41,795 nt of DNA from SVTX01 sp045132775 (GCA_045132775.1 JBGUSX010000091.1:1-41795), one strand, 5' to 3'. Shown: positions 22,972-32,350, numbered from the stretch's first letter. Translations and numbers: made by a program. Notes: generated from the letters alone by a model not told the origin.

Positions 22972-24243
22972 ATGTCCGTGAAAAAAAGAGCAGGCGTGAA
23001 AAGGTATGATCAAAATATCGTCAGCGCTGTTATTTTAGCTCTTATTCTTGCGATGCTTCTCTATCTCGGAATACAGATATCACGCGGATTTTACTCAAAG
23101 GTATCGACCCAAAGGACACAGACGGTTACGGAGTCCGAATACGCGTATCTCGACGGTTGTATTTTCCGAGATGATAGCGTTATCAGCGCGGACGGAGACA
23201 TCGTTTACTACACGGTCCAAAATGGAAACAAGGTCGGCGTGGGTCAGACCTGGGCAGAGGTTTTCTCGGACACGGGGCTGTCAGACAACGAGTGTGCGAG
23301 TATTCAACAAAAGCTGAATGCACTTTCCGCGACTATTGCGCTGCTTGAAAACGGACTTGACTCATCTTCTCATTTGGGGCAGATCAACGATACGATCCTG
23401 TCGGGCTATTACGCATATATCGATTCGATCCTCTCGGGAGATCTTTCCTCCGCGGACAAGGCGGGGGACGGGCTTCTTTCGGGACTCGTCGATTATTCCG
23501 CCGTCACGTCGGGTGACGAGGTGCGAGACAGGCTCTCCATTCTCAAGGAAGAGAGGGAGAATTTGCTCTCCTCAATAGGCGGAACGAAAAGGGAACTTAT
23601 CAGCGAGAGGAGCTTTAATCTTTTCTACGGTGCGGACGGGTACGAGGATGCGCTTCACATCTCGTCCCTGACCGAGATGACACGGGACAAGCTTGATTCT
23701 CTTATGTCGGCGGCTCCTCAAGACGCGGAGAGTGCGGTAGGCAAGGCTACTGAAAACTCAAAATGGTATCTTGCAATTCCGCTCGACAACGCGTCGACCG
23801 AGCTCTTCAAGCCCTTTGAAAAGAGCAGCTTTACCGTTGATTTTCTCGGCTTTGAAGGTCTTGAGATCGACATGCTCCTTGAGAAGATATACGTGGGCGA
23901 TGACGGGGCATATATGCTTCTGTCGAGTCACAGCCTTGCACACGTTGCAAATCTCGACAGATTTCAGAGCGTCAGGATCCTGCTTGACAGGTACACGGGA
24001 TACAGAGTTCCGCTTGAGGCGATCCACAAGGTCGACGGCAAGGACGGGGTCTATATTCTTGTAGGAAACGTGATAGAATTCCGCCGCGTGACGCTTATGG
24101 GCACGGGTAACGATTATTACGTGGTTGCAACCTACGAGTCGGACGCACAGAACACGCAGGACTCCGACATACCGTATCTTAACATAAACGATTTGATAGT
24201 CACATCGGGCAACGACCTGTATGACGGAAAGCAGCTTGATTGA
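22972..24243 (+). CDS. HlyD-like membrane-anchored protein of the sepF cluster
   Basis: A 423-residue protein with a short basic cytoplasmic N-terminus, one membrane helix (about residues 18-37, VSAVILALILAMLLYLGIQIS) and a large extracellular part. VTESEYAYLDGCIFRDDSVISADGDIVYYTVQNGNKVGVGQTWAEVF is a lipoyl-like half domain. Predicted helices follow (about residues 100-220) and then C-terminal beta domains (YRVPLEAIHKVDGKDGVYILVGN), the layout of HlyD-type adaptor proteins. Its position before ylmE and sepF suggests a division or envelope role. The start follows GGAGGGG. Its stop is one base before the next start. Confidence 0.75.
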   Translation: MSVKKRAGVKRYDQNIVSAVILALILAMLLYLGIQISRGFYSKVSTQRTQTVTESEYAYLDGCIFRDDSVISADGDIVYYTVQNGNKVGVGQTWAEVFSDTGLSDNECASIQQKLNALSATIALLENGLDSSSHLGQINDTILSGYYAYIDSILSGDLSSADKAGDGLLSGLVDYSAVTSGDEVRDRLSILKEERENLLSSIGGTKRELISERSFNLFYGADGYEDALHISSLTEMTRDKLDSLMSAAPQDAESAVGKATENSKWYLAIPLDNASTELFKPFEKSSFTVDFLGFEGLEIDMLLEKIYVGDDGAYMLLSSHSLAHVANLDRFQSVRILLDRYTGYRVPLEAIHKVDGKDGVYILVGNVIEFRRVTLMGTGNDYYVVATYESDAQNTQDSDIPYLNINDLIVTSGNDLYDGKQLD

Positions 24244-24244
24244 T

Positions 24245-24943
24245 ATGGATCTCTCATATATTGATGAAAACCTAGCCGCAGTGCGCGAGAGGATTGCCGA
24301 GGCGGCAAAACGCTCGGGGAGATGCGCCGACGACGTTCTGCTTATGGCGGCGATAAAGAGCGCGGATGCGGACGAGGTGAATTACATTCACAAAAGCCTC
24401 GGGATATGCGACGTTGGTGAGAACCGCGTTCAGCAGCTGACCGAGCGATACGAAAAGTTGGACCGTGAGGGGCTGAACATTCATTTTATCGGCTCTTTGC
24501 AGACAAATAAGGTAAAATACATCGCGGACAAGGTCACTCTTATCCACTCACTTGACTCTCTCCGTCTTGCCGACGAGATCGAAAAGCAGGCGAAGAAGCG
24601 TGGGATCATATCTCGCGTGCTCGTCGAGATCAACTCGGGTAACGAGGAGAACAAGGGCGGTGTGGACCCATGCGACGCGGAAAGATTTTGCCTTGATCTT
24701 CAAAAATACTCCTCTATCAAGCTTTGCGGTTTTATGACCATGGCTCCGAGGTGTGAAAACAAGAGCGATTACTACGGATATTTCAACAAAACGCGCGAGC
24801 TTTCAGAAAAGCTTTGGAAAGAGACGCTCGGCAGATCGGGTAATCCGATACTCTCTATGGGTATGAGCGAGAGCTTTGAGGAGGCTATTGAGTGCGGCGC
24901 GACCGTGGTGCGCATCGGAAGGACTCTCTTCAAAAAGGACTGA
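24245..24943 (+). CDS. ylmE: YggS/YlmE family pyridoxal phosphate protein
   Basis: A 232-residue PLP-binding protein of the YggS (PLPHP/YlmE) family, involved in PLP and amino-acid homeostasis. It shows VLLMAAIKSADADEVN with the cofactor lysine, GENRVQQLTERYEKL, IHFIGSLQTNKVKYI, VLVEINSGNEENKGG, GFMTMAP and LSMGMSESFEEAIECGATVVRIGRTLF. The usual AVSK motif is changed to AAIK but the lysine is kept. The start at 24245 comes just after the upstream stop; an ATG at 24221 overlaps the previous gene. It lies next to sepF, as in Bacillus. Confidence 0.92.
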   Translation: MDLSYIDENLAAVRERIAEAAKRSGRCADDVLLMAAIKSADADEVNYIHKSLGICDVGENRVQQLTERYEKLDREGLNIHFIGSLQTNKVKYIADKVTLIHSLDSLRLADEIEKQAKKRGIISRVLVEINSGNEENKGGVDPCDAERFCLDLQKYSSIKLCGFMTMAPRCENKSDYYGYFNKTRELSEKLWKETLGRSGNPILSMGMSESFEEAIECGATVVRIGRTLFKKD

Positions 24944-25023
24944 GCCTTCAAAAAAAGTAAGTAAATACAAGTTTATATACAGGGCATACGCCCCGCGGCA
25001 CTGCCGCATGAAAGGATGGAAAA

Positions 25024-25542
25024 ATGGAAAAGAAATTCTGGTGGTTCTCCAAGAAAAACGATTCCTCGACCGATTTTGATGAGGTCAACAACGGCTACTA
25101 CGATAGCGACATGAGCTCGGATGGCGATGCGAGCGACACGAATTCCTACGACTATTCCGACACAGACGTGTCCGACGTAAGCGTTGTTCTCTCGGGCGAT
25201 CCTTCAAAGGAAGAGCCTCTTATGAAGAGAACATTTACTCCCGATTCCTGCCAGGACAGCGCGGATATCGTTGATGCTTACAAGCAGGGCAGAGTCGTCG
25301 TTATTTGTGTGGAGGAGCTTGACAAGCCCAACTTTATGCGTCTTTTCGACTACCTTATGGGTGCTGTTCAGGCACTTGACGGTACACTTGAGCGCATTGA
25401 CAGAGACACTGTCGTTCTTCTTCCTTACGGTGTTGAGATCGACGACGTTGACGTTGACGAGCTTGAAGAGGAAGTCGTTGCAGACGAAGAGGACTCTGAG
25501 GACGAGGACATCGAGGACGAGGACGACGGGGATCTTGAATAA
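25024..25542 (+). CDS. sepF: Cell division protein SepF
   Basis: A 172-residue cytoplasmic protein that tethers FtsZ to the membrane and shapes the septum. The N-terminus (MEKKFWWFSKK) fits the amphipathic membrane-binding helix. A long Asp/Ser/Tyr-rich linker follows (about 20-60), then the SepF core (RTFTPDSCQDSADIVDAYKQGRVVVICVEELDKPNFMRLFDYLMGAVQALDGTLERIDRDTVVLLPYGVEI, about 68-140). The last 30 residues are almost wholly Asp and Glu, an acidic tail beyond the usual end. GAAAGGATGG precedes the start. Confidence 0.93.
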   Translation: MEKKFWWFSKKNDSSTDFDEVNNGYYDSDMSSDGDASDTNSYDYSDTDVSDVSVVLSGDPSKEEPLMKRTFTPDSCQDSADIVDAYKQGRVVVICVEELDKPNFMRLFDYLMGAVQALDGTLERIDRDTVVLLPYGVEIDDVDVDELEEEVVADEEDSEDEDIEDEDDGDLE

Positions 25543-25565
25543 TTGCGGTCAAGGAGGATATAGCC

Positions 25566-25844
25566 TTGCCGGAGCCTATTTACGTTTTAGTTAATTTTGC
25601 ACTCATTTTCATTGAGGTCTTAAGCTTTGCGATGTTTATTCGCGCTATACTCAGCTGGTTTACGGACGAAAGCAGTAAGTTCTGCCGCTTTCTCTACGTT
25701 CTGACAGAGCCTGCTATCCTTCCGATACGCAAGCTGCTTGTCAAGATGAACTGGCTGCAGAATTCGCCGATAGATTTTTCGTTTACGCTCACATTCTTCG
25801 CTCTTATGATAATTGAATTGATCCTCGGATCGATCATAGGATGA
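25566..25844 (+). CDS. ylmG: YggT family membrane protein (YlmG)
   Basis: A 92-residue protein with two membrane helices (about 6-27 and 68-90) and the family loop RAILSWFTDE..LTEPAILPIRKLL. The YggT/YlmG family lies beside sepF in many Gram-positive bacteria and is linked to division and envelope function. The start is TTG at 25566 with AAGGAGG 8 bases upstream; no ATG fits. It is followed after 9 bases by ylmH. Confidence 0.9.
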   Translation: MPEPIYVLVNFALIFIEVLSFAMFIRAILSWFTDESSKFCRFLYVLTEPAILPIRKLLVKMNWLQNSPIDFSFTLTFFALMIIELILGSIIG

Positions 25845-25853
25845 GAGATTTTT

Positions 25854-26663
25854 ATGAATAATTCTATATCAGGTGCGCAAAAGCTTCTCGCGGCTCGGTT
25901 TGACGACCTTATCACACGGTCGGAGCGCGGGGAGCTTGCGTGCGGTAATTTTTTATCTCCTGCGGATGCTGCATTTTTAAAAAAACTCGCGCGTGAGCGC
26001 GGAGTTGCCGCAAGGCTTGCGATGCTTGGCGGATACGGGGATGCCGAGAGGTGTATGCCCGTTATTCTGCCAGAATACGCGCTTTCCTACGGCGACGGTG
26101 CGGAGGAGATCGCGCAGAGCTTCTTTTCTGACGAGATCGCGGGGGAGATGCGCGCGGTGCACATCAAGGGAAGCGGTTACCGAGCACTGTCTCACCGCGA
26201 TTACCTCGGGTCTGTTCTGGCTCTCGGGATAGAGCGCGACAGGCTTGGGGATATCGTCATTCTTGACGGTTTCAGTGCTGTCGTGATCTGCTCGGGGTCG
26301 GTGTATGATTTTCTTTTGTCGGGGATCGACCGCATAGCGTCGGACAAGGTGTCGGTCTCGAGATTTGAAGATCTTGGCGGGCTTGCTGCAAAAAGGGAGT
26401 TTCTTCCGATACGTGATACCGTCGCGTCCGAGAGACTCGATTGCGTTGTGGCGGCGCTTACCAATCTCGCACGGGAAAAGGCGCAGACACTGATCAAGAG
26501 CGGTCTTTGCGAGCTCGACTACGTCGTGGAAGAGAGATGCGACCGAATAATAATTCCGCCCTGTAAGATATCGGTCAGGGGATACGGAAAATACGATATT
26601 CTCGCCTTTGACGGCGAGACAAGACGCGCGCGACTCAGGCTTGTCGCGCGAAAATACGTTTGA
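25854..26663 (+). CDS. ylmH: YlmH family RNA-binding protein (S4 domain)
   Basis: A 269-residue protein of the YlmH family. The N-terminal two thirds hold the family domain (GGYGDAERCMPVILPEYA, HRDYLGSVLALGIERDRLGDIVI). The last 70 residues are an S4 RNA-binding domain (ERLDCVVAALTNLAREKAQTLIKSGLCELDYVVEERCDRIIIPPCKISVRGYGKYDIL). YlmH is tied to ribosome rescue or translation in Bacillota. It sits between ylmG and ileS; divIVA, which usually follows ylmH, is absent here. Confidence 0.92.
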   Translation: MNNSISGAQKLLAARFDDLITRSERGELACGNFLSPADAAFLKKLARERGVAARLAMLGGYGDAERCMPVILPEYALSYGDGAEEIAQSFFSDEIAGEMRAVHIKGSGYRALSHRDYLGSVLALGIERDRLGDIVILDGFSAVVICSGSVYDFLLSGIDRIASDKVSVSRFEDLGGLAAKREFLPIRDTVASERLDCVVAALTNLAREKAQTLIKSGLCELDYVVEERCDRIIIPPCKISVRGYGKYDILAFDGETRRARLRLVARKYV

Positions 26664-26700
26664 CTGTAAAAAACTTTTATATATTTTGGAGTAACACATT

Positions 26701-29508
26701 ATGGCAAAGGACTACACAAGTTCACTGAACTTACCGAAAACAGAGTTCTCCATGAAGGCAAATCTGCCCCAGAGAGAACCCGAAACGATCAAATATTGGG
26801 AGAGCATCGACCTTTACAACAAGATGGTCGAGGTGCGCGAGGGCAGAGAGAGATTTACCTTCCACGACGGACCTCCCTTCTCAAACGGAAACATCCACAT
26901 GGGTCACGCTCTCAACAAGATACTCAAGGACTTTATCAACAAGTACAAGTCCATGTCGGGCTACCGCATCTCCTACGTTCCCGGTTGGGATAACCACGGT
27001 ATGCCTATCGAGTCGGCTATCATCAAAAAGAACAAGCTTGACAGAAAGAAGATGTCTGTCTCCGAGTTCCGTACCGCGTGCCAGCATTTCGCGGAGGATT
27101 TCGTGGACAAGCAGGCAGGACAGTTCAAAAGACTCGGTCTTGTTGCGGATTGGGAGAATCCTTATCTCACTATGTCGCCCGACTTTGAGGCGGCAGAGGT
27201 CAAGATCTTTGGCGAGATGTTCAAGAGAGGATACATCTACAAGGGACTTAAGCCTGTTTACTGGTGCCCGAAGGACGAGACCGCTCTTGCAGAGGCTGAG
27301 ATCGAGTATCAGACAGACAAGTGCACCTCTATTTACGTAAAGTTCAAGGTCAGCGACGACAAGGGCAAGCTCGCGTCGGTCTGCGATCTTGACAAGACAT
27401 ATTTCGTTATCTGGACGACTACGACCTGGACCCTTCCCGGAAACCTTGCTATCGCGCTCAACCCTGTTGAAGAGTACGATCTTGTTAAGGTCGAGAACGG
27501 CGAGACCTACGTTCTTGCGAAGGCTCTGACCGAGAAGACTCTCAAGGCTGCGGGAATTGAGGTCTATGAGGTCCTTGCTACATTTGCGGGCAAGGAGTTT
27601 GAGTTTATGACGGCTCAGCATCCCTTCCTTGACAGAAAGAGTATTGTCGTTAACGCAGATTACGTTACTATGGACAGCGGTACGGGTTGCGTTCACACCG
27701 CTCCCGGATTCGGTGCTGACGACTATCAGACCTGCCGCAAGTACAACATTGACATTATCGTTCCCGTTGACGATCGCGGTTATCAGACCGAGGCTGCAGG
27801 CAAGTTTGCGGGCATGTATTACGCGGTATCGAACGACGCGATCCTTGAGGATATGAAGGAGAGCGGTGCGCTTCTCGCGTCGGAGGAGATCGAGCACGAG
27901 TATCCTCACTGCTGGAGATGTAAGTCTCCTATCATCTTCCGCGCTACTCCCCAGTGGTTCTGCTCGGTCGATGCCTTCAAGGACGCGGCTGCAGAATCCT
28001 GCAAGGAAGTCAAGTGGCTTCCCGCATGGGGCGAGGAGAGAATGGTTCAGATGATCCGCGAGAGAGCCGACTGGTGTATCTCCCGTCAGCGTCATTGGGG
28101 TCTCCCCATTCCCGTATTCTACTGCGACGAGTGCAAGGCTCCCGTATGTAACGACGAGACTATTGCGGCTGTCTCCAAGCTGTTTGGCGAAAAGGGCTCG
28201 AACGCTTGGTTCGATATGGAGGCTTCCGAGATTCTTCCCGAGGGCTTCGTATGCCCTCACTGCGGCAAGGCTCACGGCTTTACCAAGGAGACAAACACGC
28301 TTGACGGTTGGTTTGACTCGGGCTCCTCTCACTACGCTGTTCTTGAGTGCAGAGAGAATGAGACCTGGCCCTCCGATATCTATCTCGAGGGCGGCGACCA
28401 GTACAGAGGCTGGTTCCAGGCGTCTCTCCTTACAGCTGTCGGTTCTACAGGTGTTGCAAAGGCTCCCTTCAAGGCAGTTCTTACTCACGGTTGGGTAGTT
28501 GACGGAGAGGGCAAGGCTATGCACAAGTCTCTCGGTAACTCGATAAGCCCCGATGACATCGTTAAAAAGTACGGCGCGGAGCTCGTTCGTCTCTGGGCGG
28601 CATCCAGCGACTATCACGCTGACGTGCGCTGCTCCGAAAACATATTCAAGCAGCTCTCCGAGTCATACAGAAAGATCAGAAACACCGCGCGCATCATGAT
28701 GGCGAACCTTGGCGACTTTGATCCCAACACCGATATGGTCGCGTTTGACGATATGCTTGAGATAGATCAGTGGATCGTGGCAGAGACCAACAATCTCGTA
28801 AAGCTTTGCCTTGATGCTTACGATGAGTACGAGTTCCACATCGTTTACCACGCTATCAACAAGTTCTGCACTATCGAGCTTTCAAAGCTTTACATCGATA
28901 TCACCAAGGACCGCCTCTACGTTGAGAAGGCGGACAGTGCCGCAAGAAGAAGCGGTCAGAGCGCGCTCTATCACGTGCTTAGCGTTATCGTAAGGCTTCT
29001 CGCTCCCGTGATCTCCTTTACTGCAGAGGAGATCTGGAAGGCTATGCCTCACGAGGCAAGCGACAAGGTCGAGAGCGTATTCCTCAACGATATGCCCAGA
29101 TACAGCAAGGCATTCGCTGACGAGACAAGTGCACTGACTTCAAAGTGGGACAAGCTCTTTGAGTACCGTGACGACATTATGAAGGCTCTTGAGCTTGCGC
29201 GTGCGGAGAAGATGATAGGCAAGTCTCTTGACGCGAAGGTCACCGTTTACACCACCGACAAGGAGGCTTATGCGGCTCTCAGTGCGTTTGCTGACAAGCT
29301 TGCCGAGACTTACATCACCTCCGGCGCGAGCGTTGTTTGCGGCGAGGCTCCCGAGGGTGCGTTCACAGAGACTCAGACGGGAATTGCCGTTAAGGTCGAG
29401 AATGCAGACGGTTGCAAGTGCGGCCGCTGCTGGTCCTACTCCACCGAGGGCGTGACCGACGACGAGGGCGGCTTCCTCTGCGAGAGATGTAGAAAGATAC
29501 TTCTTTAA
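26701..29508 (+). CDS. ileS: Isoleucyl-tRNA synthetase
   Basis: A 935-residue class Ia synthetase charging tRNA(Ile). Features in order: PFSNGNIHMGHALNK (HIGH motif, about residues 60-74), WDNHGMPIE, the editing domain with WTTTTWTLPGN and DSGTGCVHTAPGFGADD, WFDSGSSHY, the KMSKS-equivalent GKAMHKSLGN near residue 608, the anticodon-binding domain, and a C-terminal zinc finger CKCGRCWSYSTEG...FLCERC. The KMSKS second half reads MHKS, a variant. The 37-base gap upstream leaves no room for a T-box, so no tRNA-sensing leader is present at this position. Confidence 0.97.
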   Translation: MAKDYTSSLNLPKTEFSMKANLPQREPETIKYWESIDLYNKMVEVREGRERFTFHDGPPFSNGNIHMGHALNKILKDFINKYKSMSGYRISYVPGWDNHGMPIESAIIKKNKLDRKKMSVSEFRTACQHFAEDFVDKQAGQFKRLGLVADWENPYLTMSPDFEAAEVKIFGEMFKRGYIYKGLKPVYWCPKDETALAEAEIEYQTDKCTSIYVKFKVSDDKGKLASVCDLDKTYFVIWTTTTWTLPGNLAIALNPVEEYDLVKVENGETYVLAKALTEKTLKAAGIEVYEVLATFAGKEFEFMTAQHPFLDRKSIVVNADYVTMDSGTGCVHTAPGFGADDYQTCRKYNIDIIVPVDDRGYQTEAAGKFAGMYYAVSNDAILEDMKESGALLASEEIEHEYPHCWRCKSPIIFRATPQWFCSVDAFKDAAAESCKEVKWLPAWGEERMVQMIRERADWCISRQRHWGLPIPVFYCDECKAPVCNDETIAAVSKLFGEKGSNAWFDMEASEILPEGFVCPHCGKAHGFTKETNTLDGWFDSGSSHYAVLECRENETWPSDIYLEGGDQYRGWFQASLLTAVGSTGVAKAPFKAVLTHGWVVDGEGKAMHKSLGNSISPDDIVKKYGAELVRLWAASSDYHADVRCSENIFKQLSESYRKIRNTARIMMANLGDFDPNTDMVAFDDMLEIDQWIVAETNNLVKLCLDAYDEYEFHIVYHAINKFCTIELSKLYIDITKDRLYVEKADSAARRSGQSALYHVLSVIVRLLAPVISFTAEEIWKAMPHEASDKVESVFLNDMPRYSKAFADETSALTSKWDKLFEYRDDIMKALELARAEKMIGKSLDAKVTVYTTDKEAYAALSAFADKLAETYITSGASVVCGEAPEGAFTETQTGIAVKVENADGCKCGRCWSYSTEGVTDDEGGFLCERCRKILL

Positions 29509-29520
29509 ATGATTGGTATT

Positions 29521-29567
29521 ACGGGGGAAGGGAAAACTTCTTGGAAGAAGTTTCTCCCTTCCCCCGT
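29521..29567. repeat. Long hairpin between ileS and lspA
   Basis: ACGGGGGAAGGG and CCCTTCCCCCGT, with inner AAACTTCTT/AAGAAGTTT, form a stem of about 21-22 bp with few mismatches. It is a dispersed-repeat-like hairpin and may end part of the ileS transcription. Confidence 0.7.
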
Positions 29568-29622
29568 ACCCCCAACCCTTTCAAGAACTTTCCCAAATAT
29601 AAAAGATAAAGGATTTTTGAAG

Positions 29623-30165
29623 ATGACAGCGATAATTATTTCGGTCGTGCTTATGGTCGCGGCGGTCGGGCTCGATCAGTTGAGTAAATATCTGGTCGTG
29701 GCGAATATGGGTCTGCACGAGTCGGTGGATATCATTCCCGGGGTGCTTCGCTTCACCTATATTCAAAACGACGGTGCGGCTTTCGGCTCGATGGACGAGC
29801 ACAGGTGGGTCTTCATGGTGCTTTCCACCGTTGCAATAATCGGAATACTCGTTTATCTGTTCTGGAAAAAGCCGCAGGACAAGCTCCTTTTGTCCTCGCT
29901 CATTCTTATCACGGGCGGAGGCGTTGGAAACATGATCGACCGCGTGGCTCTTGGCTACGTTATTGATTTTATTGATTTCTGCGCATTCCCGAAGATATGG
30001 ATGTGGGTATTCAATATCGCGGATTCCTGTGTTTGCATCGGTGCCGGACTTCTTGCGCTCTGGCTCATTCTTGACATAGTCAGAGAAACAAAGGCGGAGA
30101 AGGCAAAGAAGGCTGCCGAGACTGAAAGCGCGAGTGAGGACGCGGTCGGTGGCGATGATGAATAA
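29623..30165 (+). CDS. lspA: Lipoprotein signal peptidase
   Basis: A 180-residue membrane aspartyl protease that removes the signal peptide from lipidated prolipoproteins, such as the three lipoproteins of this window. It shows GLDQLSKYLVV, FTYIQNDGAAFG, GGGVGNMIDRVALGYVIDFIDF (first catalytic Asp) and FNIADSCVCIGAGLL (second). Four hydrophobic helices are visible. A charged Lys/Ala/Glu tail of 35 residues follows the last helix. The start at 29623 follows AAAGGA; the frame extends upstream through a hairpin repeat without a start signal. It overlaps the next gene. Confidence 0.94.
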   Translation: MTAIIISVVLMVAAVGLDQLSKYLVVANMGLHESVDIIPGVLRFTYIQNDGAAFGSMDEHRWVFMVLSTVAIIGILVYLFWKKPQDKLLLSSLILITGGGVGNMIDRVALGYVIDFIDFCAFPKIWMWVFNIADSCVCIGAGLLALWLILDIVRETKAEKAKKAAETESASEDAVGGDDE

Positions 30166-31165
30166 GGACATTTTTACCGAGAACACCTCCGAGCCCTCGG
30201 AGCTTGAAAACACCGCGACGTTTGAGGTCACAGACGAATACGTTGGCGAGAGAATTGACAGATTCATCGTTGACAAGACCTCGCTTTCGCGCTCCTTGGT
30301 AGCAAAGCTGCTAGAGGGCGGGGCGGTCACGGTAAAAGGTAAAGGTGTTGCAAAAAACTACAAGCTCCGCAAAGGTGACTCGGTTGAGGTAGTTTTCCCC
30401 GAGCCCGAGGCTGATGAGGCTTTGCCCGAGAATATTCCGCTTGATATTATTTACGAGGATAGCGACATCATTGTAATAAACAAGCCGAAGGGAATGATAG
30501 TTCATCCCGCGACAGGCATATACACGGGCACGCTTGTCAACGCTCTGCTTTATCACTGCAAGGATTCTCTTTCGGGAATCGGCGGTGTGATAAGACCCGG
30601 TATCGTTCACAGGATCGATAAGGACACGTCGGGGCTTTTGGTCGTTGCGAAGAATGACGAGGCGCACCTGAGCCTTTCAGAGCAGCTCAAAACCCACACG
30701 GTAAGCCGTGTTTATCACGCGATAGCGGTAGGCAACATCAAAGATGATGCGGGCACGGTAAACAAGCCGATTGGCAGACATCCGACAGACCGCAAAAAGA
30801 TGGCGATAGTCACCGATCCGTCAAGGACGGCGCGCGAGGCGATAACGCACTATGAGGTTATCGAACGTTATGCGACTCCGACGGGCAGGTTCACATACGT
30901 AAAGTGCAAGCTTGAGACCGGCAGGACGCATCAGATAAGGGTGCATCTGGCGAGCATTGGACATCCTCTGCTCGGTGACGGTGTTTACGGAGGTCAGGGA
31001 ACTAAATTTGAGGCGACGAGCGGCTCGATAATATCGGGGCAATGCTTACACGCAAAGGAATTGGAGCTTATTCACCCGAGAACGCGCGAATTGATGCATT
31101 TTGAGTGCGATTTGCCCGAGGGATTCCAAAAAACACTTGAAAAGCTCACGAAGATGAGTTATTAA
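30155..31165 (+). CDS. rluD: RluA-family pseudouridine synthase (RluD/YlyB type)
   Basis: A 336-residue enzyme converting uridines of 23S rRNA to pseudouridine. An N-terminal S4 domain (about 25-80, ERIDRFIVDKTSLSRSLVAKLLEGGAVTVKGK) precedes the catalytic domain with IVHRIDKDTSGLLVVAKN (catalytic Asp), INKPKGMIVHPATG, ETGRTHQIRVHLASIGHPLLGD and HAKELELIHP. It overlaps lspA by 11 bases (ATG at 30155; 30158 is also possible), as in the Bacillus lspA-ylyB order. Its stop TAA is the first triplet of repeat element G. Confidence 0.94.
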   Translation: MMNKDIFTENTSEPSELENTATFEVTDEYVGERIDRFIVDKTSLSRSLVAKLLEGGAVTVKGKGVAKNYKLRKGDSVEVVFPEPEADEALPENIPLDIIYEDSDIIVINKPKGMIVHPATGIYTGTLVNALLYHCKDSLSGIGGVIRPGIVHRIDKDTSGLLVVAKNDEAHLSLSEQLKTHTVSRVYHAIAVGNIKDDAGTVNKPIGRHPTDRKKMAIVTDPSRTAREAITHYEVIERYATPTGRFTYVKCKLETGRTHQIRVHLASIGHPLLGDGVYGGQGTKFEATSGSIISGQCLHAKELELIHPRTRELMHFECDLPEGFQKTLEKLTKMSY

Positions 31166-31656
31166 ATTGCAATTTTTCTTTATGTTCATTTCTTGCCCGC
31201 GTCGGCAAGAAACGAACCAAAGAAACGCCGCTCAAGGGGAAGAGGTGCTTCAAATCTCGGCAAATTGTTAGCGAAATTAAACCTTTTGTTAATGCCGAGC
31301 TTTTTGCAATCCTCTCCCCCTTAAGGATCCCCCTCTCCTCCGCTCGCCTATAGCGAGCATAGGTAGAGAAAGACTTGTAAATATTATAAATTTAACAGTT
31401 GATACTAATCTCCACGGTATTGCATGGGATGCGGACAAACAGGCTTCGCGCTGAGTTTTTTGTGTATCTTTTTTGGTGAGACGCATCTGAATTTATGTGC
31501 GAAGCGTATTGAAAGTTTTGCCAAGCTTTTTTCCAAAAAGCGACTCGCTTATGGCGAAAGCCTGCTTTGCAGGCTTTCGCCGCACTAGCGGAGCCGAAGG
31601 CGGAGTCTGTGCTTACGAAGGCACGCGTCCCTCCTAGATAAATCAAAAATTGAAAC
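31163..31656. repeat. Repeat element G: shared termini, different core
   Basis: It is bounded by taaattgcaattt (31163-31175, including the rluD stop) and gataaatcaaaaattgaaac (31637-31656), the same termini as copies A-F, but the core is different. It contains TTCTTGCC gcgt GGCAAGAA near 31188-31210, a segment like the word gaaccaaagaaacgccg, GCGAAAGCCTGC/GCAGGCTTTCGC near 31555-31582 and other hairpins. I see no gene in these 520 bases. Confidence 0.65.
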
Positions 31657-31685
31657 AATAACATATAGAAACGAAGGTAAAATCT

Positions 31686-32189
31686 ATGCATGACGAATTA
31701 ACTCTGGTTGATATAAAAAAGATGCAGGAGGAGGTCGATTACCGCATGTGCGTGCTTCGTCCTCAGCTTCTTGCGGAGGTTCAGAGGACGCGCGAGTACG
31801 GCGACCTCAGCGAAAATGCCGAGTACAAGGAGGCTAAACGCGAAAAAAATGCCAACGAAAGCCGAATTCGCTATCTCAAGAAGATGATCGAGACGGCGAA
31901 GGTGATAAAGGTCGAGAAAAAGGCGGATGCGGTCTGTCTTTTCGACACGGTGACCTACTACGTCGAGGAGGACGAGGAAGAGGAGGAGAGACAGATAGTT
32001 ACCACTCTCCGTCAGGACGTTCTCAAGGGATATCTCTCAAAGGAGTCGCCTCTCGGCAAGGCTTTGCTTGGGCGCAAGGTCGGTGACCGCGTGCTTGTAA
32101 AGGTAAATGACAATTACAGTTATTATGTAGAAATTCGTGCTATCAAAAAAGGGCACGACGACGAGAATATTCCGATAAGCTCTTATTAA
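31686..32189 (+). CDS. greA: Transcription elongation factor GreA
   Basis: A 167-residue factor that rescues backtracked RNA polymerase by stimulating transcript cleavage. The N-terminal coiled coil carries the signature YGDLSENAEYKEAKREK (about residues 38-55, with the acidic tip Asp and Glu). The C-terminal FKBP-like domain (about 85-155) contains SPLGKALLGRKVGDRVLVKV. A Glu-rich loop (EEDEEEEER) is inserted where the second domain starts. It has a strong terminator; its promoter would lie within or after element G. Confidence 0.93.
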   Translation: MHDELTLVDIKKMQEEVDYRMCVLRPQLLAEVQRTREYGDLSENAEYKEAKREKNANESRIRYLKKMIETAKVIKVEKKADAVCLFDTVTYYVEEDEEEEERQIVTTLRQDVLKGYLSKESPLGKALLGRKVGDRVLVKVNDNYSYYVEIRAIKKGHDDENIPISSY

Positions 32190-32196
32190 AACAAAG

Positions 32197-32236
32197 GAGA
32201 CAACCTTTCGGCTTTGGAGGGTTGTCTCTGTTTTTA
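32197..32236 (+). terminator. Terminator of greA
   Basis: GAGACAACC pairs with GGTTGTCTC, followed by tgtttttat. Confidence 0.88.
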
Positions 32237-32267
32237 TATTTTCTCTTAAAATTTTAAAACATATCCC

Positions 32268-32296
32268 TTGACAAATACCCCTCGGGGGTATATAAT
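32268..32296 (+). promoter_or_regulatory. csoR-copA promoter with CsoR operator
   Basis: TTGACA (32268-32273) and TATAAT (32291-32296), spacer 17. The spacer holds ATACCCC-TCG-GGGGTAT (32275-32291), the GC-rich palindrome form bound by CsoR regulators. Copper-bound CsoR would release it. Confidence 0.9.
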
Positions 32297-32350
32297 CAGG
32301 GTAAAGGTAAGAGTGAATAGTGAAAAAGTATATTAAGGGGTACAGTATTG

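Noticed and set aside
26664..26700. T-box leader before ileS
   Set aside because: Only 37 bases separate ylmH and ileS, too short for a T-box, and no T-box sequence word is present.
26881..28617. 578-codon open frame on the - strand
   Set aside because: Antisense shadow of ileS, which is unambiguous; no ribosome binding site or family motif.
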